Shown here: positions 47,701 to 62,400 of the stretch, piece by piece
Layout of the letters: every line of letters begins with the position of its first letter
Numbering within the stretch: the stretch's first letter is position 1
Assembly (NCBI GenBank): GCA_021030905.1
Contig: JAGFMI010000022.1
Coordinates: forward strand, 620,001 to 684,000
Direction: 5' to 3'
Source: Pyrenula massariospora
Lineage: Eukaryota > Ascomycota > Eurotiomycetes > Pyrenulales > Pyrenulaceae
Length of the DNA: 64,000 bases
Notes under the pieces: model-generated
The model's database searches: none
The model's input: only the letters and a program-made list of their open reading frames with translations
What the model was told of the DNA's origin: nothing
Program-made: the position numbers and the translations under genes

Positions 47701-50700
47701 TTAATTCCGCGAATTTATATTATTATTTAATTTATTTTTTTTTAATTTCGGTTTATATTTTTCGATCCCTTTTTTTAAAGCTGTACTATTTAATATTATA
47801 AAATTTTATAAAATATACAGTGTACACTAAATATAAAATATCTAAAAAATATTTTATAAACTATAACTTCTTATTATAAAACTGTATATCTAATTATAAT
47901 ATATTTTTGCTAATCTTTATATTTAGTTGATTTTAATGTAACTATAATAAAATATTTTTCGCAAGGAATATTTAAATGTTTTTAGATTATTTAAAAAAAG
48001 CTGGCGTAAAATTTTCCATAAAACTTTTAAAATTTTAATATTTTCTAAAAATGTATATATGGAAAAAATTCGCTTTTTAATTAAAAATATATTACTAAAA
48101 AAATTCTTACGGATACCTTAGTCAATAATAAATAAAAAAATTTAACGAAAGTATATTAATTTGCTGACTTTAAAAGCATTATTATTTATATAAAATAAAA
48201 TTAAAATTTTTAACTATGTAATCGTGTTAGTATTTACTAAAAAAAAAAGATTTTTATTTTTATTAAGTATATAATTTTATATATTGTATATATAATTAAA
48301 ATAATAAGTTAACTCTTTATATTTTTAATTAAAAAATATATTAAAAAAAAAGACGCTTACTTTTAAATATTTAATAAATAAAATATAATAAAGTATTTCC
48401 AGCTTAACATTAAGCCCCCAAAAACCTAGTAGTAGTAGTAAATAATTAAAAACTTTTTATAAAATATCTATCTTTTTTTTTAACTATTGTAAATTCTCGA
48501 ATTTATTTTAAATTAATTAAGTAAGCTACTTCTCTTTTTAAATTTTATTGTATTAATACTAATAATGGCGCAAATACCGATATATATTTTTATTAAAAAA
48601 TCTTTATTTATTTATATACTTTTTATATAAAGTAGTAAAAGCCGATTTCGATAAAGCTAATTAAATTAATATTTTAAGTAGTATTATAAAATTTAAAGAA
48701 AATTATCGTTAAAATATAATTTTACTATTTAATCTTTTTCTTTTAATTTTAAATGTAATAATTCGACGACAAGTCGATAATATTTATAAAAAATAACTAA
48801 TTTTTTATTTTTTAAAAAATTCAAAATGAATAAATCGTTATATTGTCTTAATACTATATAATTAAATTTTACTATACTTAAAATTCCGCTAAGTATTTTT
48901 TTATTAATTATAGTCGAAATAGCGTGCTTAAAAGTATAATAAAAATATTTTTTAAATTTAAAAATTTAAAATAGATGTTATATATTATCTTGATTAAATA
49001 TTTTCGTTGTTTTAAAAACTTTAAAATTAAAATTTTGTAAATTTATTTTAACCGTACCATAATAATTAACTGCTTTATTATTAAATATTTAATAATTTAA
49101 TAGCTTTACTATTATTAAATTAAACGTATCAAATTAAAAATTTATAATATCTTTTTATTATTTAGTATTCTTAAAGATTTTAAATAATAAGGCGGTTCCA
49201 GGCGGTTAATCCAAAAATAAATTTTTAACTTATTCAAGCCGATATAAATTTACTCTAATTTTTCTAATTTTCTATTATATTAATAACAAATTTTCATTAT
49301 ATCTGTAAACATGGTAAATTACAAAAAAATAATAATATTTTATATTTATAAAAAAGAATAATTAGCAATTCACGATATCGAAATTTTTAAATAAATTATA
49401 TTAAAATTTATAAAGCCTACCAAACAATACTTAAAATTTATTTATTTTCTTAAAAAAAAATTAAAAGACGATACTATAAATAAACTATATTTTTTAAAAA
49501 TAATTAAAACCTATAATAAAACTACGCTATTAGTTTTTGATATAGAAATTCTAATCGTTACTTTAAATTTTTAATATTTATTATAAAAAGTGATCCCTTT
49601 ATTAATATATTTTAATTTTATTATATTAACGGCTATAATAATTTTACTTTATATAAAATTTACTAAAACTCTTTAATAAAATTATTTATAAATGTGCTTT
49701 TCGTACATCTCTTATTTATATTTTTAAATATTATTTATATCTTTATTGATAATTTTCCAAGCCTCAATAATATTATATATTAATTAACGAACTAAACGTA
49801 ACGGCTATTTAATTCTAATTTATCCAGCTAAATTTAATTTATTATTATTATTGTAACGTCGAACCCGAAAATATCTATATTTATAAAATTATATAACTAC
49901 GAGGATAGTTTTCTAAATATTAAAATTTATATATTAAAAAGTTTAAGATTTGGAACGATTAAGTTTTACTTATTAAAAAAATTAATTAATAAGCATTTAC
50001 TTACCGCCGCAAAGCTATATTACAAATATAAATTCTTTTTCTCCGCTATTTATTAGGCTGTCTTTTTTTAATAAGTTATTATTTATATTACCAGAATAAT
50101 TATAAAACCGTTTAATTTTATTAAATAAAATAAAAATTTAAATTCGATTGGTAATAATTTTGCGAAATATATTTATAATTTTTTTTAATTATATACCAAA
50201 TTTAAGTTTTAATATAAAGTAATAATTTTTTTTATTATATTCGTTATTATTATAGATACCTATTTACTATATATATATAGTTAATTTTCTATATATTTAC
50301 TTTTTAAAATTAATTATTAATATAGTTTTTCCTGCACGTCTACTTTTCTATTTATTATATAAAAAATATTATTTTGCAGCTTTATAGTATATTTTTAATG
50401 TATCTATTAAAATAGTAAAATATTAATATAATCGGATAGTACAAAACTTAAAAACTTTTATAATTAATTTCGAAATTAGTTACAATTTATTAATATAGAT
50501 ATACAGCAATATTTTATAAATTTATAGTATAAAAATAATATATTTTAAATTAAATAAAACTTGTTTTTATTGCCTACGTTGTAAATCTAAATATATATTT
50601 AATTATAGATATTCGATTTGTGATATATATATTAAAATATTTAATTAAATAATTTGTAAAGTTAAAGGTCACTTTTTTATATATATTTATATAATTTATA

Positions 50701-53700
50701 AAATATAAAAAATTTTAATTACGCGCGTAAAGTTTAAGATTGAAAATATTAATATTTTTATAATTAATAATGATAGTATTTACAATATTTTATTTTTTAA
50801 TTATTTAAATTTTTTTTAAAAAATATTAGAAGAATTTTGTTTATAGAATCTTTTTTATATTATTACTGAAATAAGTTTCGGTAAGTTTTGGAATATTATA
50901 AATAGTATTTTAATATTAAATTTTAAATAAAAAAGCTAATTGTTTTAAATCTTTTTTTTATAGGCTAAAACATTATTTAATATAACGAAATATTTAGTAT
51001 AATAATAAAATTATTTTTTAAACGGCACATATTAAGCCATTTTTTAAGTTTAAAATATTTTATAAAATAATGGCTTTAAGACGAAATATATAATAAATAT
51101 AATTTAAAATTAATTTTAAAAAATATATTTAGTTTTATATATTGGTTATTTAATCTACCTATTTTATACTTATTTAATATAAAAATATTTATAATTATTA
51201 TTTTAATGTTATATGCAGATTTAATTATTTTTTTAAATTTTAATAACTAAAACGACCTTATCTATAATAGTAGTAAATTATTTTTATTTTATTAAAAATA
51301 ACAATTAATAATTTTAAGAATATATTTATATAAAATTCCAAAAATTAAATAACAAACTTCTTATATAGTATATATAAATTTCTATTTCTATTATGCCAAT
51401 AATATATAATAATTTTTATTTAAAATAAAAATAATTTTTATAGCACCCGGATAAAATCTCTCTATCTATTTTTATATTATAGCTAATAATTAAAGGCTTA
51501 TTAAACCAATTAATATTTTTTATATCGGTTATTATTAAGACGACGATTTAAAATATTAAAATTTAATATTATTAGTATTTTAAAAAAGTAAACAAATTTA
51601 ATCAAAAAATACTATTTTATCTAATCTTCTCTTTTTTAAAATAAAAAGAAAAAATTACTCTTTCTCTCTCCTATTACTTTATATTTAAAATATTTTTTAT
51701 AATAAATTTATTATATAATTAATATATTTATAGTAATTAATATTAGTTTTCGACAGTAAAATTAAATAGAACGAAATTATAAATAATTTTAGGGATAATA
51801 ATAAGACGCGCTATACTTAATTTAATATTATTATTTTAAATAAAATTAATTTTATTAACGCGAAAAGTATAAACTATTTATATTTTTTAGTTTTATTATA
51901 ACTAAATATTAAAAAAATAAGTAAGTATCTCTTAACTTTATAATTTTTTTTTACTTTAAATAAATTGATTAAACTTAAAAGTTTTAAATTTTATAAATAT
52001 TAAGAAATAACTCGGTATATTAGTATAAACTGTTTTATTATTAATAATATTATACAGCTATTTTTTAGTTAGTTGAAGTTTATTACGATTAATAATTTTT
52101 TAAATTATTTTAAAAGTTAGAACAATATCTATTCGATTTATTATTATTATAAAAAAAAATAATATTTTATATCTATCATCCCTTAAATAATATTACTATA
52201 TATTTTAAATTAGCCGATAAATAAAAATAGAAACTTAATAAATTTTTTTAAATAATAATAAAAATGAAGCGCTTCCAGCACTTAAATGTAATATTTAAAA
52301 TTGTAAACTATGATATTCCTAATACGCTTCTTTATTCAGTTTATTAAATATATATATTATTATATTTTAAATATAAAAAAAAATTAACCAATAATAAAGT
52401 TTTTAAAAGGGTTTATTTTTGAAATGCAAACTATTAATTAATTATTTTTTTAAATTTAAAAATATCAATAATTTCGAAATTGCAGTTTAAATATTTAAGA
52501 TAAAAATAATCTATCTTATTTAAATATTTAAATATATACTTTTTCCGTTTAGAAGTTTTTTAGCTTTACTTTTATTTTTTATTATTATTTATATTAATAT
52601 TTTTTAAATAAGTTGTTCCTTCGACCTACACAATAATATATTACTAAATAATAATAAAATTATTTTTTATATATATTATTATTTTTTTATTTCTTTCTCT
52701 ATATTTTTAAAAATTGTATTAAAAAATTCGCTATTAGTTTATTTAAACTTTTAAATTATCCGTAGCTCTGAATATAAAAAGATATTATTATCTAAATTAT
52801 ATAAATATAAATAGTAATAATGAAAATAATATTAATTGGCCCGCCAATAAACTAAATATTTTAATAGTATAAATATGCTATGTAGATATTTTAATTAATA
52901 TTAGATTTTACTAATCTAAATTTAGTATAATAAGTTTCCGCTATTTTACTAATTAAATATTAATAATATAAAGAATGTTAAAAACTATAAAAAGAATATA
53001 AATAAGCCCAATAGGATATTTTAAGCTTTATATATTTAAAAATCTTTATTTAAAATAGAATTCGGAGCTGAGCCTCTTAATAAGTTTAAAGAAATATTTT
53101 TAGTGCTGAACTTGTGCGCGCGTTTATATTATAAAAATAAAAATAGATTTTATTTAAAAGGTTATTTTTTTCCCTTTCTATTTTAATACTGTGAAATATT
53201 ATAAATAAGAATTAAACTTGAAATAAGAAAGTAAGATAGTAGTAAATATTCACAAAATAAAAAAAATACTTTATTATATAAATTATATAAAATTTATTTA
53301 CTTTATAATATAAAAATATGTATTGTTTTAGAAAAATATAATATTATTTATTATTAATTATTTTATAATAATTTAAGCTGACTGTTTAAAAACGAAAAAT
53401 TAATAAATTTCACTTCCAGATATATCTATTATATTAATTTATTTATAAAATAATATTGTATTATTTATAAATAATAAAATATTTAGAAATTTCTCGATAA
53501 AAAGAAGATGTTATATAATAATAATTAAAGTTTAAAAAACTAAAGGAGTAGCAAAGTAATATTATAAAAATAATAATGCGAAAAGTAAACAATAAAAATT
53601 AAATAACTATAAAACAACTATATATAATAAATATATAAAAAAGCTTATATCTTCTTAATAAAAAGGATTATTTGCTGATAAAAAGCTTATTAATAATATA

Positions 53701-53989
53701 AAATATATTAATAGTGAAATAAATTTCAATTTAATTTTAGACAGTAATATAATAAATATAATATAAATTTTTTAATTTTAGCGTATTTATAATTTTATTT
53801 ATTATTATAGATCGTAAAAAACTAGGATGACTTATTAAGTGTTATTGAAGACGAAATTGATCTTATAGAAACCTAAAATATGTCATTCTTATAATCAGTA
53901 AGCAGAAAAAAATACCACTCACCGCAATAACAATCTATAAATACTAGAAAATAGGTAATTACTATTAGAATAAAAAACGAAATAAAAGT

Positions 53990-54320
53990 ATATCTTATTT
54001 TAAGAATTGCGAAGTTACTAACCATTGAAGCGCCTACGGCTGTATAGGTCGAGAAGTCACCGACCATGGTGGATAGTTATCGACCATTGCGAGGAAACGC
54101 GACGACGAAGGATTTCCTGTTTATTTTTGGAAGCTCACCCCTTATACTATATTACACTGTATCTAATTTTGGGTCGTACTAATTATAACTTTTAGCCTTC
54201 ACTATTAGTAAGCGCCGTATATAAGGACTAAATGCTAACTCCTTAAAGTCTTCAGCTTTATAAGCATGAATTTACTGACAGTGTATATATTTGGGGTTGG
54301 AAGAGTCTTGGTGATGGTTG
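53990..54320. other. Normal-composition islet inside RIP block 2
   Basis: Roughly 300 bases with ordinary G and C, including two close ATCGACCAT/ACCGACCAT motifs near 54058-54088. Open frames on either strand (53873-54067 - and 54266-54466 +) run into AT-rich DNA and look fortuitous. Confidence 0.45.
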
Positions 54321-57059
54321 TGTTTATTCGCGGTATAAGCTTTTTACTCTATCTAATATATACTCTATTAATTTTTTATTATATAATCTATCTATATATT
54401 TACTGTTATAGTTATTTTTTAAAACTATTTTTTTATTTTCGTTTCATTATCTTATTTTATTTTTAAAGTATAAATTTTATCGCGGCGTTAATTACTATTA
54501 ATTTTTTTTAAAAAGTTAAAAATCGGGTTGGTATCTTAGTGACTATTAATTTTATTTTTTTTTTATATTAAATTAGTTGAATATAGCGGTGAATATAATT
54601 AATTTATTATTTTATTTTATAATTTTCGTCTATAAGTTAATAGGCTTTATAGTTATTATAAAAATAATTATATATATAGCTATTAAAATTTAATTAAGAG
54701 TATTTTCTCTATAGAATTATATTAATTTTTAAAAATTTCTGATAAATAATTCTTACTTACTTCTATCTATTAATAATTAATAAAATATATAGATTGGCCT
54801 TTTTTTATATTTTATAATTCTTTTTCTATAATTATATCGTTAAGTGCATAAATTTTTTATAAAAATATATTATATCTTTATAAAATTAGTTATTAGTATA
54901 ATTTAATATTATATTCCGCAAAAAAAAAAAGTTTTACATTTCTATATTTTTTTTAGTGTAAAAACTTTAATCGTTTTATTTTTAATTTAAATATTATAAA
55001 TAGTTTTTTAAAATTTTGCTTCAGAATAACTAAATATTTAAAAAACAGTTCAAAAATATCTTGATATAATTATAATAATAATATATTTAGACCGTCCCTT
55101 TCGAGCCTATATTAAATAGTATATCTATTTTTAAATACTTTATATTAGTTTTATATCGATGCTTTAAATACATCCTTTTATTATAACTTTATAAAAAAAA
55201 AATTTAAAAGAAAAAGCCATCTTATTTTTTCTCCTTATTAAAATAAAAGTTAAATTTACAATTAAATTACTTCGCGGTTCTATTAATGCCTATAATAAAT
55301 ATATAATTTAAATTGATAAATTATATAACTCTTAATTTAATCTTCGTAGTTATCGATAAATATTAATAATTATAATTAGTATTGAAATTGCAGCTTAGCT
55401 ATTATATTTTTAAATACTAATAAAGAGGTGTAAAAATAAATATCTTAAAGTATAGAGTATACTTTTAAAATGAAAAATTAAAAATTTAAGTAAGTTTTTG
55501 GCATCGTAATTTTTAGAGGTTAAATTAAAAAGGCGAGATAGACTGAGTTATTAATTAAATAAATTAAATATTAAATAATGACGCAGATTTATATATAAAT
55601 AAAAATAATTTAAAACCTTTATTATTAATCTATTTTAGATTTTTAAAATCGAAATATTTAAATTTTTATAATTAAATTTTTCGTTTCGCGAACCTCAACT
55701 ATTTAAAAATAATAAATTAAAAATAATTATAATTTATTTAAAGAAATTAACTATTACCAACTGCTTAAACTTTATATAAAGAAATAATTATAATTTATTT
55801 TTACTTATTGGTATATAGTTATATATAAAAATATTATTTATAAATTTATTAAAAAAAGTTTCGGTATAGGCTAAAATGCATAATAAATTATAATAAATAA
55901 TAAAAAAAAATTAATGAAGCAAGCTAATATTATTTAATTTAAATTTTTAATTTATTAAAAGTAAGGGAATTTAATTTTTTATAAAAAAAAATAAATTAAA
56001 TATATCTTTATAAAAATGAGTCGAGATTGAATTCACGAGCTGGCTTAGTGGATCTAAACTAAGTATAATTCGCGCATGGTCTTATTTTATTCTTTTTATC
56101 TATAGATAAAAAACCGTACATTTCCAATCCCAGTCAGACAAGAATGACATCCACCAACCAAGAATAAACTTCAATTAAAGTAAATTGCTTTCTGTTTAGT
56201 TAAGCTCCGCCCAGCGTTCCGCAGACAATAGTAATATTAAATGATTTAATTGGGTTGCCGGAAATATATTTAATAGATATATAATAAAGCTTTGAGGCTG
56301 AAATTTTTTAACGATTTTTATAAATATATTAATCTATAAAATAAATATTTAGTTATTAATATTAAGGATTTATTAATAATAAAGAATATATATATATTTA
56401 AAGATATTAATAGTAAGACGATATAATATATTAAAATTTTAATTTATATAGCTACAGTAAAGACGTTGCGAATTGTTATAATTAATAATTAATATTAATT
56501 TCTTTTCTTATAGAAAGAAATATTTAATAATTTTATTTATAAATATTACTATAAGAGGACAAATAAAATATAATATAAAAAAAATAAATTTACTAAATAT
56601 ATAAAAATAGTCGCCTTCGCGAACAAGCTAAATTACTATTAAATAATTTTCTTTTTAATAATTTATATTAATTGGTAAAATTAAGTTAAAAAATTTATTA
56701 CTTTAAGAACGAAAAGAATAAGAATAAAAAATTAATATTAAAACAAAATAAAGAAGTTTCGGTAAACAGTTTAATAAATAATATTTTTAAAAAATTAATA
56801 AATATTCTATTTAGATATATAAAGTTTTTACTTTAAAAATTTTAAATAGCTTTATATATATATATATTACAGTTAATTTGGAATTTTAAATTTTATATAT
56901 AATATAATATTGTAAGGCTAATACTATATAATAAAAAAATAAATAATATATAGAGATTTGGATGTCTCGATTCGATATATAATAATATAATAAATATTAG
57001 TTTTATAATTTATATAAACGAGTAAATGATCAATAGCGTTGTAAAATATTTTATAAAGT

Positions 57060-57600
57060 GTAAAGACGATCAGTATATAGTTTGTTCAAAATAGAGAAGC
57101 AATCATCACACTGTAGATGGCCACAAGATGGCATATCATTGGAACGGTAGCATGAAGGGTAGGTGCAGGACATAATGTATGAGAGGCACACTGCATCCCG
57201 CCTACTCTGCATTGAGAGAATTTTTGCCGTGTTAGATGAGAGATGATAGACTACTATATAAAAACGTATTTGCTATGCGTTGGAGGGACCGAGAACTTAA
57301 TTAAAGTTAAATAGGAAAAAAAGCCTTTTACTAAATGAAGCTAATCAGGTATTGATTTTGACGAATTGCTGGTACCTGTCTCCATGCCTATTACGGCCAC
57401 GCCTGGCCTACAATACAGCAGGGTTTGTCGGCTTAATGTTCTGTCATTTATATTTATTCTCGCGAGTGCCATGGTCGTAGTTCTTAAAGAAGAACACATT
57501 TTCTGAGACCCTGCCTTACAGACCAGGCAACGATCCTTCGCCATAGCTCGCAAATTTTATATCCGCGTTTTAGACGGTATCGTGTAAGCCGATACTATTT
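57060..57600. other. Normal-composition islet inside RIP block 2
   Basis: About 500 bases of mostly ordinary composition, with an AT-richer dip near 57290-57340. A 70-codon minus-strand frame (57341-57553, beginning MRAMAKDRCLVCKAGSQKMC) has no family I recognise and is probably a gene fragment or chance frame. Confidence 0.45.
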
Positions 57601-59076
57601 TTAATATAATTATTATTAAAAATAAAAAAATATTTTAATTTAAAGTATTTTTACTTTAAGCGTATTAATATAAATTTAAAATTATATTTAAATTTATACG
57701 CGAGAAGCTCTTTACGGAAACTTTACATTTCGAAATTTATTAGCTGTTAATACGAGATCTACGGACGACGGATACGGTTATTTAGTGCAATTAAGTAACG
57801 GTGCTCTGGAAAGATTCGAAATTTAATTAAATAAGTAGGGAAAGCAGATACGATTTATCTTTAATAAACTAGTTAAGATATGTGGTTAAATGCGCTTTAA
57901 ATTAAAATCAATACCCCGGGATGTTGTAAAAGAAGTTTTTATTAAACTTTAAACAGTTATAGTAGCCGCGAAAAAGAAGTACTTTAAATATATCACATAG
58001 AAAAATTATAATTAAAAAAAGGTTATAGATAGCAAGTTAAATAAAATATTTAGATATATACAATGTATTAATATATAAATTAAATAATTATAGCGTATGC
58101 ATAAAACGCAATAGATAAATAAAAATTAAAATAATCAAATATAAATTGTATAGCGGAGATTATTAGGCTAATTATAATTTTATTTTTTAAAAATATAAAT
58201 ATCTTATAAAGTTTTAATATTAAAATTTTAAAATAAATATTTACGTACTACTTTTAGATTTTTTTTTTTAAATAATATTATATATATATAATTTAAGCGC
58301 GATGGCGTATTAGCCGTATTTATTTAATAAATTTTAAATTTTTATAATTTTAAGAATATATCGATTTCGCCAGTTAGTATAAAAATAATTAATAATAAAT
58401 TAATAATACGACGTTTAATTGGTAAGAATTAAAAAATTATTTTTAAAATTTAAAAAAATATTTCCACCAAGTTGTTATTAAATATAAATATAATAAATTT
58501 AATAGCGCCGAATATATACTATATAATAATATTATAAAAGTTTATAATAATATTATTTTACTTATAAAGCAAGTTGTATTTAATTTTTAAAAGAAAATTT
58601 TAAAGAAAAGAGTTAGTAAGGTCTAGGTCTGAGGATTAATTTTTTTACTTATATAGAAAGAGACTTCTCGAAAACTCGAAAACTTCGTGATAGCGATAAA
58701 ACGCGAGTTTATATAAACGCGCCGATAATTATGACTAGGGCGCTTCCTAAAAATTTAATTTACTCAATAACTATTAAAACATTTAAATTAATTATATTTA
58801 TTAAATCTAAAGGGCCGTCGACGCAAATATTAAATAAAATATATTAAAAAATAAAGCCGCCTATAGGTCAATATAAGAGCGAAAAAAAAAATTATATTAA
58901 TATTTAAACTTATAAAGATAATGTAAAGTTAAAAAGTTTTTAAATATTAAAAATTAAAAGTACCGCAGGCGGTAATATATTTTTATTTATTAAAAAGTAG
59001 ATTAAACTAAGGATTAACGGCGATGGACCTTTTATCGTGAATGGTATTAAACGTTGAGTTATTTATTGGATCACAA

Positions 59077-59460
59077 TGTTATGTAGGTATTTTTGAATTA
59101 CCGGAAAATATTTGCGTGGATTAATTCTCAAGGGATAACTTAAAGTTAAGTTAAGAAAAAAAATACTTGTAAAAGAATCACAAAGGTAATTTAATATTTT
59201 TATAATTAATTAAATGTCTAACTATTTGAGTTAAATATATTTTCATTCTAAAAAAAGAAATAAAGTTAATTTTTATATATTTTTTGTCCGTATTATATAA
59301 ATAGTTAAATAAAAAAGTTTTTTTAAAGAAAGCTATTTAGTAGCGCTACTTTTTTTTTTAGATTATATTAACTATTTATTATATAATTTAAAGTTAATTT
59401 TATACTATTTTTTTAAATTTATAAATATTATAAAGATATTTAAAAAAAGTGTCCGTAATA
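59077..59460 (-). repeat. 3' LTR of the reversed Gypsy element
   Basis: 384 bp. On the minus strand it opens TATTAC (mutated TGTTGC) at 59460 and ends ATAACA at 59077. It contains the conserved LTR segment CCACGCAAATATTTTCCGGTAA. The flank outside it (59030-59076) has higher GC. Confidence 0.8.
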
Positions 59461-62400
59461 TTTACCCTTTTTTTATTAAATTTTCATTCCGAAGATTAAC
59501 TATAATAATATTTAAATAGAGCTTTAATCAACTTGCATTTAAATAATAATGTTTATTTTTACTGTTAAAAAACTTCGCTTTTTTTAACAAATTAAACATG
59601 ATGATTTTATTACTAAATTTTTTTATTAATATTATATTTAAGTCAATTAGTTCTGTTTCATTATATTTTTTAAATTCATAAAGTGCTTTCAATATACTTA
59701 TTGTAGTAAATTTTATATATTTATATCTTGAAAATCCGTTAATCGCACCTTGAATACTTTTTTTTTATAAATTAAATAAAAAAAGAAGGTAAAAAAATAA
59801 TTAATAATAAAACTTTTAAAACATCATATAAAAATTTAATGTTTAAAAAAAATTTTTTGTTTAGTACAGCATTGTATATAAATTTAATTTAAATATTTAA
59901 CTAAACAGTTAATAATAAAAAATAATAAATAAATTGTTAATGACAATTTATTAAATAATAAATAAATTAATGTTACTGTAAAACAAAAGCTTTAAAAATT
60001 TGTAGCTTTAAATATTAGCTAAATTAACAACTTATTAAATAATCCGGATAATGTGACAATAATATTTAAATTTATTAATAATATTATTGTATAAACTGCC
60101 AACAATTAACAAAATATAATAATAATTTCTACATATTTTTAAAGGTAAAATATTTTTTCTATTTAATAAAATAGTTTTAATTCTTTTTTGTTAATATTTG
60201 TTTCACTTTATATATATTTTCTTTTTAAATTTTATAACGAAATGTTCTTTAAATTGAAGTTTTAAAATATATTAATTTTAAAAGTTCGATATTAAATATA
60301 GAATATATTTAAATATTATTTAATAGTTTTAATTTATAAACCGCTGATTTTTTATTTTATTTAATTTTAAAAAATTTAACTTACCAATAATTCATTTTTT
60401 TGTTTAGTTATAAAATTTTTAAATTTTTTATAAAGAAATAAATCTTATCTTCTCTTTTTAGTTAAAAATTTTCTTTTTAATTTATTTTGTATTGTTGATA
60501 TAGTTTTTATTAAATTTATTAAATTTTTTATATGGCTAAATCCGCAGTTTCTTTTTATAATAAATTTTTTAAAAAATATAAATATCTTTCAAAATTTATT
60601 TTATAAGAAAAATATTTTATTGTATTATTTTTTTTATTGTTGTAATATAACTACACTATTAATAATTATTTTTTTTAATTATTTATATTTATAAAAAGAT
60701 AATATTGTAATTAATTTTTTAATGTTTAGTTAATTCTTTCTATTTATTTATTTATTTATTTATAAGTAAAATGCTGTAAACATTTTTAATTTAATTTTTA
60801 ATTTAAATATTATTATTTTTCAGTATTGGAATATAAATAATTTATTTTTATTAAATATAATTTATACTAAAAATTTAAAATATTATATTATTAATTTTAT
60901 AAAAATTTCTGTCATCTATAATGTAGTATAATTTTTTTTAAATAATTTAAAAATTGCATACTTAGTGTATCTATTTATTATTATTATAATTAAATTATAA
61001 TTATTTAACAATAATAATTTAATAATAAAATTAATTTTAATGCTTTTTTATAATTTTATAAATTGTTCCTATACTGTTATCAATGTATAAAAAAATTTAT
61101 TAATTTTATTTTTTTAACATGGTATATATTATATAATGTAATTCTTTATATATTATTTTAATTTTAATATTTAATAAATTCTTTATATCAACTTAATAAT
61201 ATTATTGATTTTTAAATATTTATATATAAATAAATTGTAGTATTGCTGTATAATATTTTTTATTAATTTTTTTAATACTATAAACTTTACTTCTTTATTT
61301 TCTTTATTAAAATTTTAAAGTTTTTATTTTTTATTATTTTTTTGTATAATAATATTAGCAACTTAATTTAAATTAAAATTTTTATTTAAATTTTTTTTCA
61401 ATATAAATTGTTTAATAATTTTTTTTATTATATAATTTTTTTTTCAGCTAAATGTATTTACTTAATTATTTTTTTTATTTAATTAATAATATATTTTAAA
61501 TTTATATTGTTTTAAAAGTTTTAATTATTAAATTTATTTTTTGTTTAATTATTTTGTAATTATAAATGTAACTAAATTTTTATAATCTGTAAATATATTT
61601 AATTTTAAAATACTTTTTATATATATTTATTAATATTTAAATATTGTTATTATTACTAACAACTTTTTATTATAAATATTATAATTTTGTTTTACTAAAA
61701 TTAATTTTTTTAAATAGTATATTATTAAATATCATTTTTTATTTTATAACTATATTAAATAAATTTTTATAATTAAATTTAATATATTTATTTCAATTTG
61801 GTCTAACTGATTTACTTTAAATATAATTAATATTAAAATTTTTATATAAAATTGTATTAATTAATTAAATGCTTCTTACTATTTTAAATTTTATTTATAT
61901 TTATAGTTTTTTTTAACTAATTTAATTAATGGTTCCGCTTTATAAAAATATTTTTTAATAAATTACCGATTAAAATTACAAAATTTAAAAAAAATTTATA
62001 TTTTAATTATTGTGGTAAATTTTAACCATTTTTTAATAATTTTACTTTTTTTAAAATTAATATATATACTGTTTTATTTTATAATGTATTTTAAAAATTT
62101 AATTTCTATTTTATAAAATTTATATTTTTTAAGTTTCAACTGCAACCTCACACTAATTAATTTTCATAAAATTTATTTAACTTATTTTTTATATATTTTA
62201 AAATTTTTAAAGTAGATAAAAATATTATTTAAATAAATAATAATAAAATTGTCCAAAAAGGATTTCAATAAATTATTTATTAATATTTAATAAATAGTTA
62301 ATATATTTATAAGTTTAAATGATATTACTTAATATTTATAATATTTATATTTTGTTTTAAAAGTTATTTTTTATTCCTCGTTTTTTTTTATATATATAAA

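Larger units (their letters stand above)
36681..59076. other. RIP-type AT-rich block 2
   Basis: More than 22 kb in which C and G are very scarce and TpA and ApT dominate. No intact gene is visible. Recognisable contents are listed separately: the decayed frame ending at 40119, the 165-bp tandem repeat, the tRNA-like sequence, the Gypsy-type reverse-transcriptase remnant, and three small normal-composition islets. The rest is most likely old transposable-element DNA that can no longer be identified by eye. Confidence 0.75.

Noticed and set aside
51100-51260. A LYADLIIFLN string resembling the reverse-transcriptase loop of a LINE
   Set aside because: The expected upstream motifs are too close and do not fit the family's spacing, and AT-rich DNA easily yields such strings. 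A LINE is possible but not supported.
54266-54466. Hydrophobic 66-codon frame that could look like a small membrane protein
   Set aside because: The hydrophobicity comes from T-rich codons (Phe, Ile, Leu, Tyr) in AT-rich DNA, the expected artefact of RIP composition.
56030-56090. TGGCTTAGTGG, a perfect match to a tRNA A box
   Set aside because: No B box, acceptor pairing or anticodon arm could be placed around it, so it is probably chance.
57341-57553. 70-codon minus-strand frame with a CLVC motif
   Set aside because: A single CxxC without other zinc ligands, no homology recognised, and it ends in AT-rich DNA.
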